DNA of 64,000 nucleotides, taken from NCBI GenBank assembly GCA_963693285.1, contig OY848930.1, forward strand, positions 2,356,001-2,420,000, read 5' to 3'. Positions 29,341-42,231 of this stretch are shown here, piece by piece; position 1 is the first letter of the stretch, and each line of letters begins with the position of its first letter. The translations under genes were made by a program, and so were the position numbers. The stretch comes from Xestospongia muta. Taxonomy: Eukaryota > Porifera > Demospongiae > Haplosclerida > Petrosiidae. Below the pieces are notes generated by a model. The model did no database searches and was not told where the DNA came from. It saw only the letters and a program-made list of their open reading frames with translations.

Positions 29341-31250
29341 TAAAGAGATTATTCCTTTTTGAAATTTAAGAAAATTAGAAATTAACTATGAAAACTGGTT
29401 AAATAAGCTGATCTAAAGAGCTTAGTAAGTTTGTCTATCTCAAATATACTAACAAACAAGTCTAAATAGGTTAAAAATCTGAAATTAACTATTTAGAGCT
29501 TTTTGAAAATTAAAAAATATTATAAATTAACTAAGAAAACTGGTTAAATAAGCTGATCTAAAGAGTTTAGTAAGTTTGTCTATCTCAAAATATACTAACA
29601 AACAAGTCTAAATAGGTTAAAAATCTGAAATTAACTATTTATAGCTTTTTGAAAATTAAAAAATATTATAAATTAACTAAGAAAACTGGTTAAATAAGCT
29701 GATCTAAAGAGTTTAGTAAGTTTATCTGTCTTAAATATACTAATAAAATAGTCTAAGTAGGTTAAACTCTAACATAAACTGGTAAGAGCTTTTTGAAAGT
29801 TAAAAAAATTAGAAATTAACCATGAAAACGGGTTAAGTAAGCTGATCTTAAGAGTTTAGTAAGTTTATCTGTCTTGAATATACTAATAAAGTAGTCTAAA
29901 TAGGTTAAAAATCCAAAATATACTGTTTAGAGCTTTTTGAAAGATAAAAACGATTAGAAATTAACGATGAGAACTGGTTAAATAATCTGATCTAAAGAGT
30001 TTACTAAGTTAATCTGTCTTAAATATACTAATAAAGTAGTCTAAATAGGTTAAAACTCCAAATAAACTGTTTAGAGCTTTTTGAAAGTTAAAAAGATTAG
30101 AAATTAACTATTAAAACTGGTTAAATAAGCTGATCTAAAGAGTTTAGTAAGTTTATCTATCTTAAATATACTAATAAAGTAGTCTAAATAGGTTAAAACT
30201 CCAAAACAAACTGTTTAGAGCTTTTTGAAAGGTAAAAAAATTAAAAATTAACTATGAAAACTGGTTAAATAAGCTGACTTAAGAGTTTAGTAAGTTTATC
30301 TGTCTAAAATATAGAAATAAAGTAGTATAAATAGGTTAAAAACTCCAAATCAAACTATTTATAGCTTTTTGAAAGTTAAAAATGATTAGAAATTAACTAT
30401 GAAAACTGGTTAAATAGGCTGATCTAAAGAGTTTAGTAAGTTTATCTGTCTTAAATATACTAATAAAGTAGTCTAAATAGGTTAAAACTCCAAAAGAAAC
30501 TGCTTAGAGTTTTTTGAAAGTTAAAATAGATTAGAGATTAACTATTAAACCTGGCTAAATAATCTGATCAAAGATCTTAGTAAGTTTGTCTGTCTTAAAT
30601 ATACTAATAAAATAGTCTAGTAGGTTAAAACTCTAAAATAAACTGTTTAGAGCTTTTTGAAAGTTAAAAAAGATTAGAAATTAACTATGAAAACTGGTTA
30701 AATTAGCTGATCTAAAGAGTTTTGTAAGTTAATTTGTGTTGAAAACACTAATAAAGTAGTCTAAGTAGGTTAAAAATCTGAAATAAACAGTTAAGAGCTT
30801 TTTGAAAGTTAAAAAAAGATGAGAAATTAACTGTGAAAACTGATTAAATAAGCTGATAAAAAGAGTTTTGTAAGTTTATTTGTGGTGAAAATACTGATAA
30901 AGTAGTCTAAATAGGTTAAAACTTTAAAATAACTATTTAGAGCTTTTTGAAAGTTAAAAAAGATTAGAAATTAACTATGAAAACTGGTAAAATAAGCTGA
31001 TCTAAGGAGTTTAGTAATTTTATCTATGTTCAAAATACAAATAAAGTAGTCTAAGTAGGTTAAAACTCTAAAGTAACCAGTTTAGATTTTTTTAAAGTTA
31101 AAAAAGATTTAAAATTCAATATTAACACTGGTTAAACAAGCTGATCTGAAGAGTTTAGTAAGTTTATCTGTATTAAATATACTAATAAAGTAGTCTAAAA
31201 AGGTTAAAACTCAAAAATAAAGAGATTATTCCTTTTTGAAAGTTAAGAAA

Positions 31251-34200
31251 ATTAGAAATTAACTATGAAAACTGGCTAAATAAACTGATCAAAAAAGCTT
31301 AGTAAGTTTCTCTGTCTGTCTTAAATATACTAATAAAGTAGTCTAAATAGGTTAAAACTATGAAATAAACTTTTTAGAGCTTTTTAAAAGTTAAAAAAAT
31401 TAGAATTTAACTAAAAAACTGGTTAAATAAGCTGATCTAAAGAGTTTAGTAAGTTTATCTGTCTTAAATATACTAACAAAATACTCTAGTAGGTTAAAAC
31501 TCTAAAATAAACTGTTTCGAGCTTTTTGAAAGTTAAAAAAAATTAGAAATTAACTATGAAAACTGGTTAAATAAGCTGATCTAAAGAGTTTTGTAAGTTT
31601 ATTTGTGTTGAAAAAACTAAAACAGTAGTCTAAGTAGGTTAAAAATCTAAAATAACCTTTTAAAAGCTTGTTGAAAGTTAAAAAAAGTTATAAATTGTTT
31701 ATGAAAACTGGTTAAATAAGCTGATTTAAAGAGTTTAGTAAGTTTATTTGTCTTAAATATACTCATAAAGTAGTCTAAATACGTTAAAACTCTAAAATAA
31801 ACTATTAAGAGCTTTTTGAATGTTAAAAAAAATTAGAAAAAGAGTTTAGTAAGTTTATCTGTTTTAATTATACTAATAAAGTAGTCTAAATAGGTTAAAA
31901 CTCTAAAATAAAGAGATTATTTCTTTTTCAGAGTTAAGAAAATTAGAAATTAACTATGAAAACTGGCTAAATAAGCCCATCTAAAGAGCTTAGTAAGTTT
32001 GTCTGTCTTAAATATACTGATAAAGTAGTCTAAATAGGTTAAAAATCTGAAATAAACAGTTTAGAGCTTTTTGAAAGTTAAAAAAGATTAGAAATTAACT
32101 AAGAAAACTGGTTAAATAACCTGATCTGAAGACTTTAGTAAGTTTATCTGTCTTAAATATAGTAATAAAATACTCTAAGTAGGTTGAAACTCTAAAATAA
32201 ACTGTTTAGAGCTTTTTCAAAGTTAAAAAAAATTGGAAATTAACTATGAAAATTGGTTAAATAAGCTGATCTAAAGAGTTTTGTAAGTTTATTTGTGTTG
32301 ATAATACTAATAATGTAGTCTAAGTAGGGTAAAAATCTAAAATAAACTGCTAAATGCTTGTTGAAATTTAAAAAAGTTATAAATTGGCTATGAAAACTGG
32401 TTAAATAAGCAGATCTAATGAGTTTTGTAAGTTTATCTGTCTTAAATATACTAATAAAGTAGTCTAAATAGGTTAAAACTCTGAAATAAACTTTTTAGAG
32501 CTTTTTAAAAGTTAAAAAAATTAGAATTTAACTAAAAAACTGGTTAAATAAGCTGATCTAAAGAGTTTAGTAAGTTTATCTGTCTTAAATATACTAACAA
32601 AATACTCTAGTAGGTTAAAACTCTAAAATAAACTGTTTCGAGCTTTTTGAAAGTTAAAAAAAATTAGAAATTAACTATGAAAACTGGTTAAATAAGCTGA
32701 TCTAAAGAGTTTTGTAAGTTTATTTGTGTTGAAAAAACTAATACAGTAGTCTAAGTAGGTTAAAAATCTAAAATAACCTTTTAAAAGCTTGTTGAAAGTT
32801 AAAAAAAGTTATAAATTGTTTATGAAAACTGGTTAAATAGGCTGATTTAAAGAGTTTAGTAAGTTTATTTGTCTTAAATATACTCATAAAGTAGTCTAAA
32901 TACGTTAAAACTCTAAAATAAACTATTTAGAGCTTTTTGAATGTTAAAAAAGATTGGAAAAAGAGTTTAGTAAGTTTATCTGTTTTAATTATACTAATAA
33001 AGTAGTCTAAATAGGTTAAAACTCTAAAATAAAGAGATTATTTCTTTTTCAGAGTTAAGAAAATTAGAAATTAACTATGAAAACTGGCTAAATAAGCCCA
33101 TCTAAAGAGCTTAGTAAGTTTGTCTGTCTTAAATATACTGATAAAGTAGTCTAAATAGGTTAAAAATCTGAAATAAAGAGATTATTCCTTTTTGAAAGTT
33201 AAGAAAATTAGAAATTAACTATGAAAACTGGTTAAATAAGCTGATCTAAAGAGCTTAGTAAGTTTGTCTATCTCAAAATATACTAACAAACAAGTTTAAA
33301 TAGGTTAAAAATCTGAAATTAACTATTTAGAGCTTTTTGAAAATTAAAAAATATTATAAATTAACTAAGAAAACTGGTTAAATAAGCTGATCTAAAGAGT
33401 TTAGTAAGTTTGTCTATCTCAAAATATACTAACAAACAAGTCTAAATAGGTTAAAAATCTGAAATTAACTATTTATAGCTTTTTGAAAATTAAAAAATAT
33501 TATAAATTAACTAAGAAAACTGGTTAAATAAGCTGATCTAAAGAGTTTAGTAAGTTTATCTGTCTTAAATATACTAATAAAATAGTCTAAGTAGGTTAAA
33601 CTCTAACATAAACTGGTAAGAGCTTTTTGAAAGTTAAAAAATTAGAAATTAACCATGAAAACGGGTTAAGTAAGCTGATCTTAAGAGTTTAGTAAGTTTA
33701 TCTGTCTTAAATATACTAATAAAGTAGTCTAAATAGGTTAAAAATCCAAAATATACTGTTTAGAGCTTTTTGAAAGATAAAAACGATTAGAAATTAACGA
33801 TGAGAACTGGTTAAATAATCTGATCTAAAGAGTTTACTAAGTTAATCTGTCTTAAATATACTAATAAAGTAGTCTAAATAGGTTAAAACTCCAAATAAAC
33901 TGTTTAGAGCTTTTTGAAAGTTAAAAAGATTAGAAATTAACTATTAAAACTGGTTAAATAAGCTGATCTAAAGAGTTTAGTAAGTTTATCTATCTTAAAT
34001 ATACTAATAAAGTAGTCTAAATAGGTTAAAACTCCAAAACAAACTGTTTAGAGCTTTTTGAAAGGTAAAAAAATTAAAAATTAACTATGAAAACTGGTTA
34101 AATAAGCTGACTTAAGAGTTTAGTAAGTTTATCTGTCTAAAATATAGAAATAAAGTAGTATAAATAGGTTAAAAACTCCAAATCAAACTATTTATAGCTT

Positions 34201-34615
34201 TTTGAAAGTTAAAAAAGATTAGAAATTAACTATGAAAACTGGTTAAATAGGCTGATCTAAAGAGTTTAGTAAGTTTATCTGTCTTAAATATACTAATAAA
34301 GTAGTCTAAATAGGTTAAAACTCCAAAAGAAACTGCTTAGAGCTTTTTGAAAGTTAAAATAGATTAGAGATTAACTATTAAACCTGGCTAAATAATCTGA
34401 TCAAAGATCTTAGTAAGTTTGTCTGTCTTAAATATACTAATAAAATACTCTAGTAGGTTAAAACTCTAAAATAAACTGTTTAGAGCTTTTTGAAAGTTAA
34501 AAAAGATTAGAAATTAACTATGAAAACTGGTTAAATTAGCTGATCTAAAGAGTTTTGTAAGTTAATTTGTGTTGAAAACACTAATAAAGTAGTCTAAGTA
34601 GGTTAAAAATCTAAA
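31251..34615 (+). repeat. Second copy of a ~4.3-kb satellite segment
   Basis: Matches 26,983-30,780 in detail. Markers lie 4,268 bp apart up to about 33,172 (27,003 and 31,271; 27,101 and 31,369), then 3,833 bp apart (29,344 and 33,177; 29,831 and 33,664). The step of 435 bp is exactly three monomers lost from the second copy, a typical unequal-exchange product. Confidence 0.85.
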
Positions 34616-34660
34616 ATAATCAGTTAAAAGCTTTAAAAAAGATTAAAAATTAGCTGATTT

Positions 34661-37600
34661 AACACAAATAAACTTACAAATCTCTTTAGATCAGCATATT
34701 TAACCAGCTTTAATAGTTAATTTCTAATCTTTTTTAACTTAAAAAATCACTATTTAGACTATTAATCTGTTTAGACTACTTTATTAGTATATTTCTGACA
34801 AATAAACTTACTAAACTCTTTAGATTAGCTTATTTAACCTGTTTTCATAGACAATTTATAACTGTTTTAACTTTCAACAATCATTTAACAGATTATTTTA
34901 GACTTTTAACCTACTTAGACTACTGTATTAGTAATTTAAACACAAATAAACTTACAAAACTCTTAAATCAGCTTATTCAACCAGTTTTCATAGACAATTT
35001 ATAACTTTTTTAAGTTTCAACAAGCTTTTAACAGATTATTTTAGATTTTTAACCTACTTAGACTACTGTATTATATTTTAAACACAAATAAACTTACAAA
35101 TCACTTTAGATCAGCTTATTTAACCAGTTTTAATAGTTAATTTCTAATCTTTTTTAACTTAAAAAATCACTAGTTAGACTATTAATCTGTTTAGACTACT
35201 TTATTAGTATATTTCTGACAGATAAACTTACTAAACTCTTTAGATTAGCTTATTTAACCAGTTTTCATAGACAATTTATAACTGTTTTAACTTTCAACAA
35301 GCTTTTAACAGATTATTTTAGACTTTTAACCTACTTAGACTACTGTATTAGTAATTTAAACACAAATAAACTTACAAAACTCTTAAATCAGCTTATTCAA
35401 CCAGTTTTCATAGACAATTTATAACTTTTTTAAGTTTCAACAAGCTTTTAACAGATTATTTTAGATTTTTAACCTACTTAGACTACTGTATTATATTTTA
35501 AACACAAATAAACTTACAAATCTCTTTAGATCAGCTTATTTAACCAGTTTTAATAGTTAATTTCTAATCTTTTTTAACTTAAAAAATCACTAGTTAGACT
35601 ATTAATCTGTTTAGACTACTTTATTAGTATATTTCTGACAGATAAACTTACTAAACTCTTTAGATTAGCTTATTTAACCAGTTTTCATAGACAATTTATA
35701 ACTGTTTTAACTTTCAACAAGCTTTTAACAGATTATTTTAGACTTTTAACCTACTTAGACTACTGTATTAGTAATTTAAACACAAATAAACTTACAAAAC
35801 TCTTAAATCAGCTTATTCAACCAGTTTTCATAGACAATTTATAACTTTTTAAGTTTCAACAAGCTTTTAACAGATTATTTTAGATTTTTAACCTACTTAG
35901 ACTACTGTATTATATTTTAAACACAAATAAACTTACAAATCTCTTTAGATCAGCTTATTTAACCAGTTTTAATAGTTAATTTCTAATCTTTTTTAACATA
36001 AAAAATCACTATTTAGACTATTAATCTGTTTAGACTACTTTATTAGTATATTTCTGACAGATAAACTTACTAAACTCTCTAGATCTGCTTATGTAACCAG
36101 TTTCATAATTAATTTCTAGTCTGTTTTAAATTTTAAAAAGCTCTAAAATTTTATTTTAAAGTTTTAACCTATTTAGACTACTTTATTAGTATATTTAAAA
36201 CAAAAACTTACTAAACTCTTTATATCAGCTTATTTACCAGTTTTCACAGTTATTTTCTAATCTTTTTTTTAACTTTCAAAAAGCACTAAAAGTTTAATTT
36301 AGTGATTTAACCTATTTATATTACTTTATTAGTATATTTAAGACAGATGAACTTACAAAACTCTTTAGATCAGCTTATTTAATTACTTTTCATAGTTAAT
36401 TTCTAATCTTTTTAACTTTAAAAAGCTCTAAACAGTTAATTTTAGAGTGTTAACCTATTTTAACTACTTTATTCGTATATTTAAGACAGATAAACTTACA
36501 AAACTCATTAGATCAGCTTATTTAACAAGTTTTCCTAGTTAATTTCTAATATTTTTTAACTTTCAAAAAGCTTTAAAAGTTAATTTTAGAGTTTTAACCT
36601 ATTTAGACTGTTTTTATAGCATATTTAAAACATAAACTTACTATACTCTTTAGAATATCTTTTTTACCAGTTTTCATAGTTAATTTCTACTAAACTCTTT
36701 AGATCAGCTTATTTAACAAATTGTCATAGTTAATTTTTAATCTTCTTTAACTTTGAAAAAGTATTAAAGTGTTTATTTTAGAGTTTTAACCAATTTAGAA
36801 TACTTTATTATTCTATTTAGACAGATAAACTTACTAAACTCTTTAGATCAGCTTATTTAACCAGTTTTCATAGTTAATTTATAATCTTTTGTAACACTCA
36901 AAAAGCTCTAAACTCTTTATTTTAGTGTTTTTAAGAGAGATAAACTTACTAAACTCTTTAGATCAGCTTATTTAACCAATTTTCATAGTTAATTTCTAAT
37001 CTTTTTTAACTAAAAAAAAGATCGAAACAGTTTGTTTTATAGTTTTAACCTATTTAGACTACTTTATTAGTATATTTAAAAAAGATAAATTTACTAAACT
37101 CTATAGATCAGCTTATTTAACCAGTTTTCACAGTTAATTTCTAATCTTTTTTAACTTTCAAAAAGCTCTAAACACTATATTTTAGAGTTTTAACCTATTT
37201 AGACTACTTTATTAGTATATTTAAGACAGATAAACTTACTAACCTCTTTAAATCAGCTTATTTAACCAGTTTTCACAGTTAATTTCTAATTTTTTTAACT
37301 TTCAAAAAAGTCTAAACTCTTTATTTTAGAGTTTTAACATATTTAGACTACTTTATTAGTCTATTTAAGACAGATAAACTTACTAAACTCTTTAGATCAG
37401 CTTATTTAACAAGTTTTCATAGTTAATTTATAATTTTTTTAACTTTGAAAAAGCTCTAAAAAGTTTATTTTAGAGTTTTAACATATTTAGACTACTTTAT
37501 TAGTATATTTAAGACAGATAAACTTACTAAAGTCTTTAGATCAGCTTATTCAACCAGTTTTGATAGTTAATTTCTAATCTTTTTTAACTTTCAAAAAGCT

Positions 37601-39200
37601 CTAACTATTTATTTTAGAGTGTTAACCTATATAGACTACTTTATTAGTATATTTAAGACAGATAAACTCACTAAACTCTTTAGATCAGCTTATTTATTTA
37701 GATTTTATAGATAATTTATAGTCTTTATTAACTTTCAAAAAGCTCTAAACAGTTTATTTTAGAGTTTAAGCTATTTAGACTACTTTTTTTTCTATAATTA
37801 AGACAGATAAACTTACTAATCTCTTTAGATCAGCTTATTTAACCAGTTTCATAGTTAATTTCTAATTTTTTTTAATATTCAAAAAGCTCTAAACAGTTTA
37901 TTTTAGAGTTTTAACTTATTTAGACTACTTTTTTAGTATATTTAATACAGATAAACTTACTAAACTCTTTAGTTCAGCCTATTTAATTACTTTTCTTAGT
38001 TAATTTATAATCTTTTTTAACTTTGAAAAAGCTCTAAAATTTTTTTTTAGAATTTACCTGTTTAGACTACTTTATTAATATTTTTAAGACAGATAAACTT
38101 ACTAAACTCTTTAGATCAGCTTATTTAACCAGTTTTCATATTTAATTTCTAATCTATTTTAACTTTCGAAAAGCTCTAAGCAGTTTATTTTGGAGTTTTA
38201 ACCTATTTAGACTACTTTATTAGTATATTTAAGAGAGATAAACTTACTAAACTCTTTAGAACAGCTTATTTAACCAGGTTTCATAGTTAATTTCTACACT
38301 TTTTTAACTTTCAAAAAGCTCTAAACTGTTTATTTTAGAGATTTAACCTATTTAGACTACTTTAATACTATATCTAAGACAGATAAACTTACTTAACTCT
38401 TTTGATCTGCTTATTTAACCAGTTTTCAAATTTAATTTCTAATCTTTTTTAACATTCGAAAAGCTCTAAACAGTTTATTTTAGAGTTTTAACCTATTTAG
38501 ACTACTTTATTAGTATATTTAAGACAGATAAACTTACTAAACTCTTTAGATCAGCTTATTTAACCAGTTTTCACAGTTAATTTCTAATCTTTTTTAACTC
38601 TCAAAAAGCTCTAAACTCTTTATTTTAGAGTTTCCACCTATTTAGACTACTTTGTTGGTATATTTAAGACAGATAAACTTACTAAACACTTTAGATCAGC
38701 TTATTTACCAGTTTTTATAATTAATTTCTACTCTTTTTTCTAACTTTCAAAAAGCTCTAAAAGTTTGTTTTAGAGTTTTAACGTATTTATAGTACTTTCT
38801 TAGTATATTCAAGACAGATGAACTTACTAAACTCTTTAGATTAGCTTATTTAAACAGTTTTATAGTTAATTTCTAATCTCTTTTAACTTTTAAAAAGCTC
38901 TGAATAGATTATTTTTGAGGTTTAACTTATTTAGACTAGTTTATTTGTATATTTATGTCTGATAAACTTACTAAACTCTTTAGATTAGCTTATTTAACCA
39001 GTTTTCAAAGTTAATTTCTAAACTTTTTTAACTTTCAAATAGCTCTAAACAGTTTATTTCAGATTATTAATCTGTTAGACTACTTTATTAGTATATTTAA
39101 CGAGATAAACGTACTAAAATCTTTAAATCAGGTTAATTAACCAGATTTCATAGTTAATTTTAATCTTTTTAAATATTAAATTGCTCTAAACTGTTTATTT
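34661..39200 (-). repeat. 145-bp satellite, reverse block 1
   Basis: Same monomer on the opposite strand (GATCAGCTTATTTAACCAGTT). The switch from forward lies at about 34,650-34,662, where GATTAAAAATTAGCTGATTTAA runs into CACAAATAAACTTACAAATC. Monomers from 36,060 on are more variable and no higher-order repeat is evident there. Confidence 0.95.
34663..36061 (-). repeat. ~420-bp trimer higher-order repeat
   Basis: The text CACAAATAAACTTACAAATC starts at 34,663, 35,083, 35,503 and 35,922: spacings 420, 420 and 419. Each unit has three distinct monomers, marked by TAATAGTTAATTTC, GACAATTTATAACTGTTTTAAC and GACAATTTATAACTTTTTAAG variants. The units are nearly identical, so this is a young amplification right at the strand switch. 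Confidence 0.9.
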
Positions 39201-42200
39201 TAGTAAGTTCATCTGTCTTAAATATACTAATAAAGTAGCTAAATAGGTTAAAACTCTAAAATAAAGAGTTTAGCGCTTTTTGAAAGTTAAAAACATTAGA
39301 AATTAACTAAAAACTCTAAAATATGAGTTTAGAGCTTTTTGAAAGTAAAAAAAGATTAAAAATTAACTGTGAAACTGGTTAAATAAGCTGATCTAAAGAG
39401 TTTAGTAAGTTTATCAGTCTTAAATATATTAATAAAGTAGTCTAAATAGGTTAAAACTCTAAAATAAAGAGTTTAGAGCTTTTTGAAAGTTAAAAAAGAT
39501 TAGAAATTGAGTGTGAAAACTGGTTAAACAAGCTGATCTAAAGAGTTTAGTAACTTTACCTGTCTTAAATATACTAATAAAGTAGTCTAAATAGGTTAAA
39601 ACTCTAAAATAAAGAGTTTAGAGCTTTTTGAAAGTTAAAAAAGATTAGAAATTGAGTGTGAAAACTGGTTAAACAAGCTGATCTAAAGAGTTTAGTAACT
39701 TTACCTGTCTTAAATATACTAATAAAGTAGTCTAAATAGGTTAAAACTCTAAAATAAAGAGTTTAGAGCTTTTTGAAAGTTGAAAATGATTAGAAATTAA
39801 CTGTTAAAACTGGTTAAATAAGCTGATCTAAAGAGTTTAGTAAGTTTATCTTTCTTAAATATACTAATAAAGTAGTCTAAATAGGTTAAAACTCTAAAAG
39901 AAAGAGTTTAGAACTTTTTCAAATTTAAAAAAGATTAGAAATCAAGGGTGAAAACTGGTTAAATAAGATAATCTAAAGAGTTTAGTAAGTTTATCTCTCT
40001 TAAATATACTAATAAAGTAGTCTAAATAGGTTAAAACTCTAAAATAAAGAGTTTAGAGCTTTTTCAAAGTTAAAAATGATTAGAAATTAACTGTAAAAAC
40101 TTGTTAAATAAGCTGATCTAAAGACTTTAGTAAGTTTATTTCTCTTAAAAATACTAATAAAATAGTCTAAATAAGTTAAAACTCTAAAATAAAAATTTTA
40201 TAGCTTTTAGAGAGATAAAAAGGATTAGAAATTAACTTTGAAAACTGGTTAAATAACCTGATCTAAAGAGTTTAGTAAGTTTATCTGTCTTAAATATACT
40301 AACTAAGTAGTCTAAATAGGTTAAAACTCTAAAATAAAGAGTTTAGAGGTTTTCGAAAGTTAAAAAAGATTAGAAATTAACTGTGAAATCTGGTTAAATA
40401 AGATAATCTAAAGAGTTTAGTAAGATTATCTGTCTTAAATATTCTAATAAAGTAATCTAAATAGGTTAAAACTCTAAAATAATGAGTTTAGAGCTTTTTG
40501 AAAGTTAAAAAAGATTAGAAATTAAGTGCGAAAACTGGTTAAACAAGCTGATCTAAAGAGTTTACAAAGATTATCTGTCTTAAATATATTAATAAAGTAG
40601 TCTAAATAGATTAAAACTCTAAAATAAAGAGTGTAGAGAGATTTTTGAAAGTTAAAAAAGATTAGAAATTAACTGTGAAAACTGGTTAAATAAGCTGATC
40701 TAAAGAGTTTAGTAAGTTTATCTGTCTTCAATATACTATTCAAGTAGTCTAAATAGGTTAAAACTCTAAAATAAACTTCTAAAGAATTTTGAAAGTTAAA
40801 AGAGATTAGAAATTAATTGTGAAAACTGGTTAAATAAGATGATCTAAAGAGTTTAGTAAGTTTATCTGTCTTAAATATACTAATAAAGTAGTCTAAATAG
40901 GTTAAAACTCTAAAATAAGGAGTTTAGAGCTTTTTCAAAGTTAAAAAAGATTAGAAATTAACTGTGAAAACTGGTTAAATAAGCTGATCTAAAGAGTTTA
41001 CTAAGTTTATCTGTCTTAAATATACTAATAAAGTAGTCTAAATAGGTTAAAACTCTAAATTTAAGAGTTTAGAGGTTTTCGAAAGTTAAAAAAGATTAGA
41101 AATTAACTGTGAAATCTGGTTAAATAAGCTGATCTAAAGAGTTTAGTAAGTTTATCTCTCTTAAATATACTAATGAAGTAGTCTAAATAGGTTCAAACTC
41201 TAAAATAAAGACTTTAGAGCTTTTTGAAAGTTAAAAAAGATTAGAAATTGAGTGTGAAAACTGGTTAAACAAGCTGATCTAAAGAGTTTAGTAACTTTAC
41301 CTGTCTTAAATATACTAATAAAGTAGTCTAAATAGGTTAAAACTCTAAAATAAAGAGCTTTTGGAAAGTTAAAAAAGATTTTAAATTAAATGTGAAAACT
41401 GGTTAAATAAGCTAATCTAAAGAGTTTAGTAAGTTTATCTGTCTTAAATATACTAATAAAGTAGTCTAAATAGGTTAAAACTCTAAAATAAAGAGTTTAG
41501 AGCTTTTTGAAAGTTAAAAAAGATTAGAAATTAACTATGAAACCTGGTTAAATAAGCTGATCTAAAGAGTTTAGTAAGTTTATCTGTCTTAAATATACTA
41601 ATAAAGTAGTCTAAATATGTTAAAACTCTAAAAAAACTGTTTAGAGCTTTTTAAAAGTTAAAAAAATTAGAAAGTAAATGTGAAAACTTGTTAAATATGC
41701 TCATCTAATGAGTTTAGTAAGATTATCTGTCTTAAATATAATAATAAAGTAGTCTAAAGAGTTTAGTAAGTTTATCTGTTTTATATATACTAATAAAGTA
41801 GTCTAAATAGGTTAAAACTCAAAATTTAAGAGTTTAGAGCTTTTCGAAAGTTAAAAAAGATTAGAAATTAACTGTGAAATCTGGTTAAATAAGCTCATCT
41901 AAATAAAGAGCTTTTGGAAAGTTAAAAAAGATTAGAAATTAACTGTGAAAACTGGTTAAATAACCTGATCTAAAGGGTTTAGTAAGTTTATCTGTCTTAA
42001 ATATACTAATAAAGTAGTCTAAATAGGTGAAAACTCTTAAATAAGGAGTTTAGAGCTTTTTGAAAGTTAAAAAAGATTGGAAATTAACTATGAAAACTGG
42101 TTAAATAAGCTGATCTAAAAAGTTTAGTAAGTTTATCTGTTTTATTTATACTAATAAAGTAGTCTAAATAGGTTAAAACTCTAAAGTAAAGAGTTTAGAC

Positions 42201-42231
42201 CTTTTTGAAAGTTTTAAAAAATTAGAAATTA
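39201..42231 (+). repeat. 145-bp satellite, forward block 2
   Basis: The switch lies inside TTTATTTTAGTAAGTTCATC. It holds runs of near-identical neighbours, for example the GTGTGAAAACTGGTTAAACA monomers near 39,511 and 39,656. Several short or fused monomers occur near 41,740-41,900. Confidence 0.95.

Larger units (their letters stand above)
24907..34660 (+). repeat. 145-bp satellite, forward block 1 (oldest-looking at its left edge)
   Basis: Tandem monomers of about 140-146 bp. Measured in well-kept parts, AGCTGATCTAAAGAG recurs every 145 bp (for example 39,386 to 39,531). I define forward as the strand reading GGTTAAATAAGCTGATCTAA. The first ~2 kb (24,907-27,000) holds the most divergent monomers, as expected at an array edge. 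Later parts contain an 8-monomer higher-order repeat and a 4.3-kb duplication. There are stops in all frames, no open frame above 60 codons, and CG is almost absent. Confidence 0.95.
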
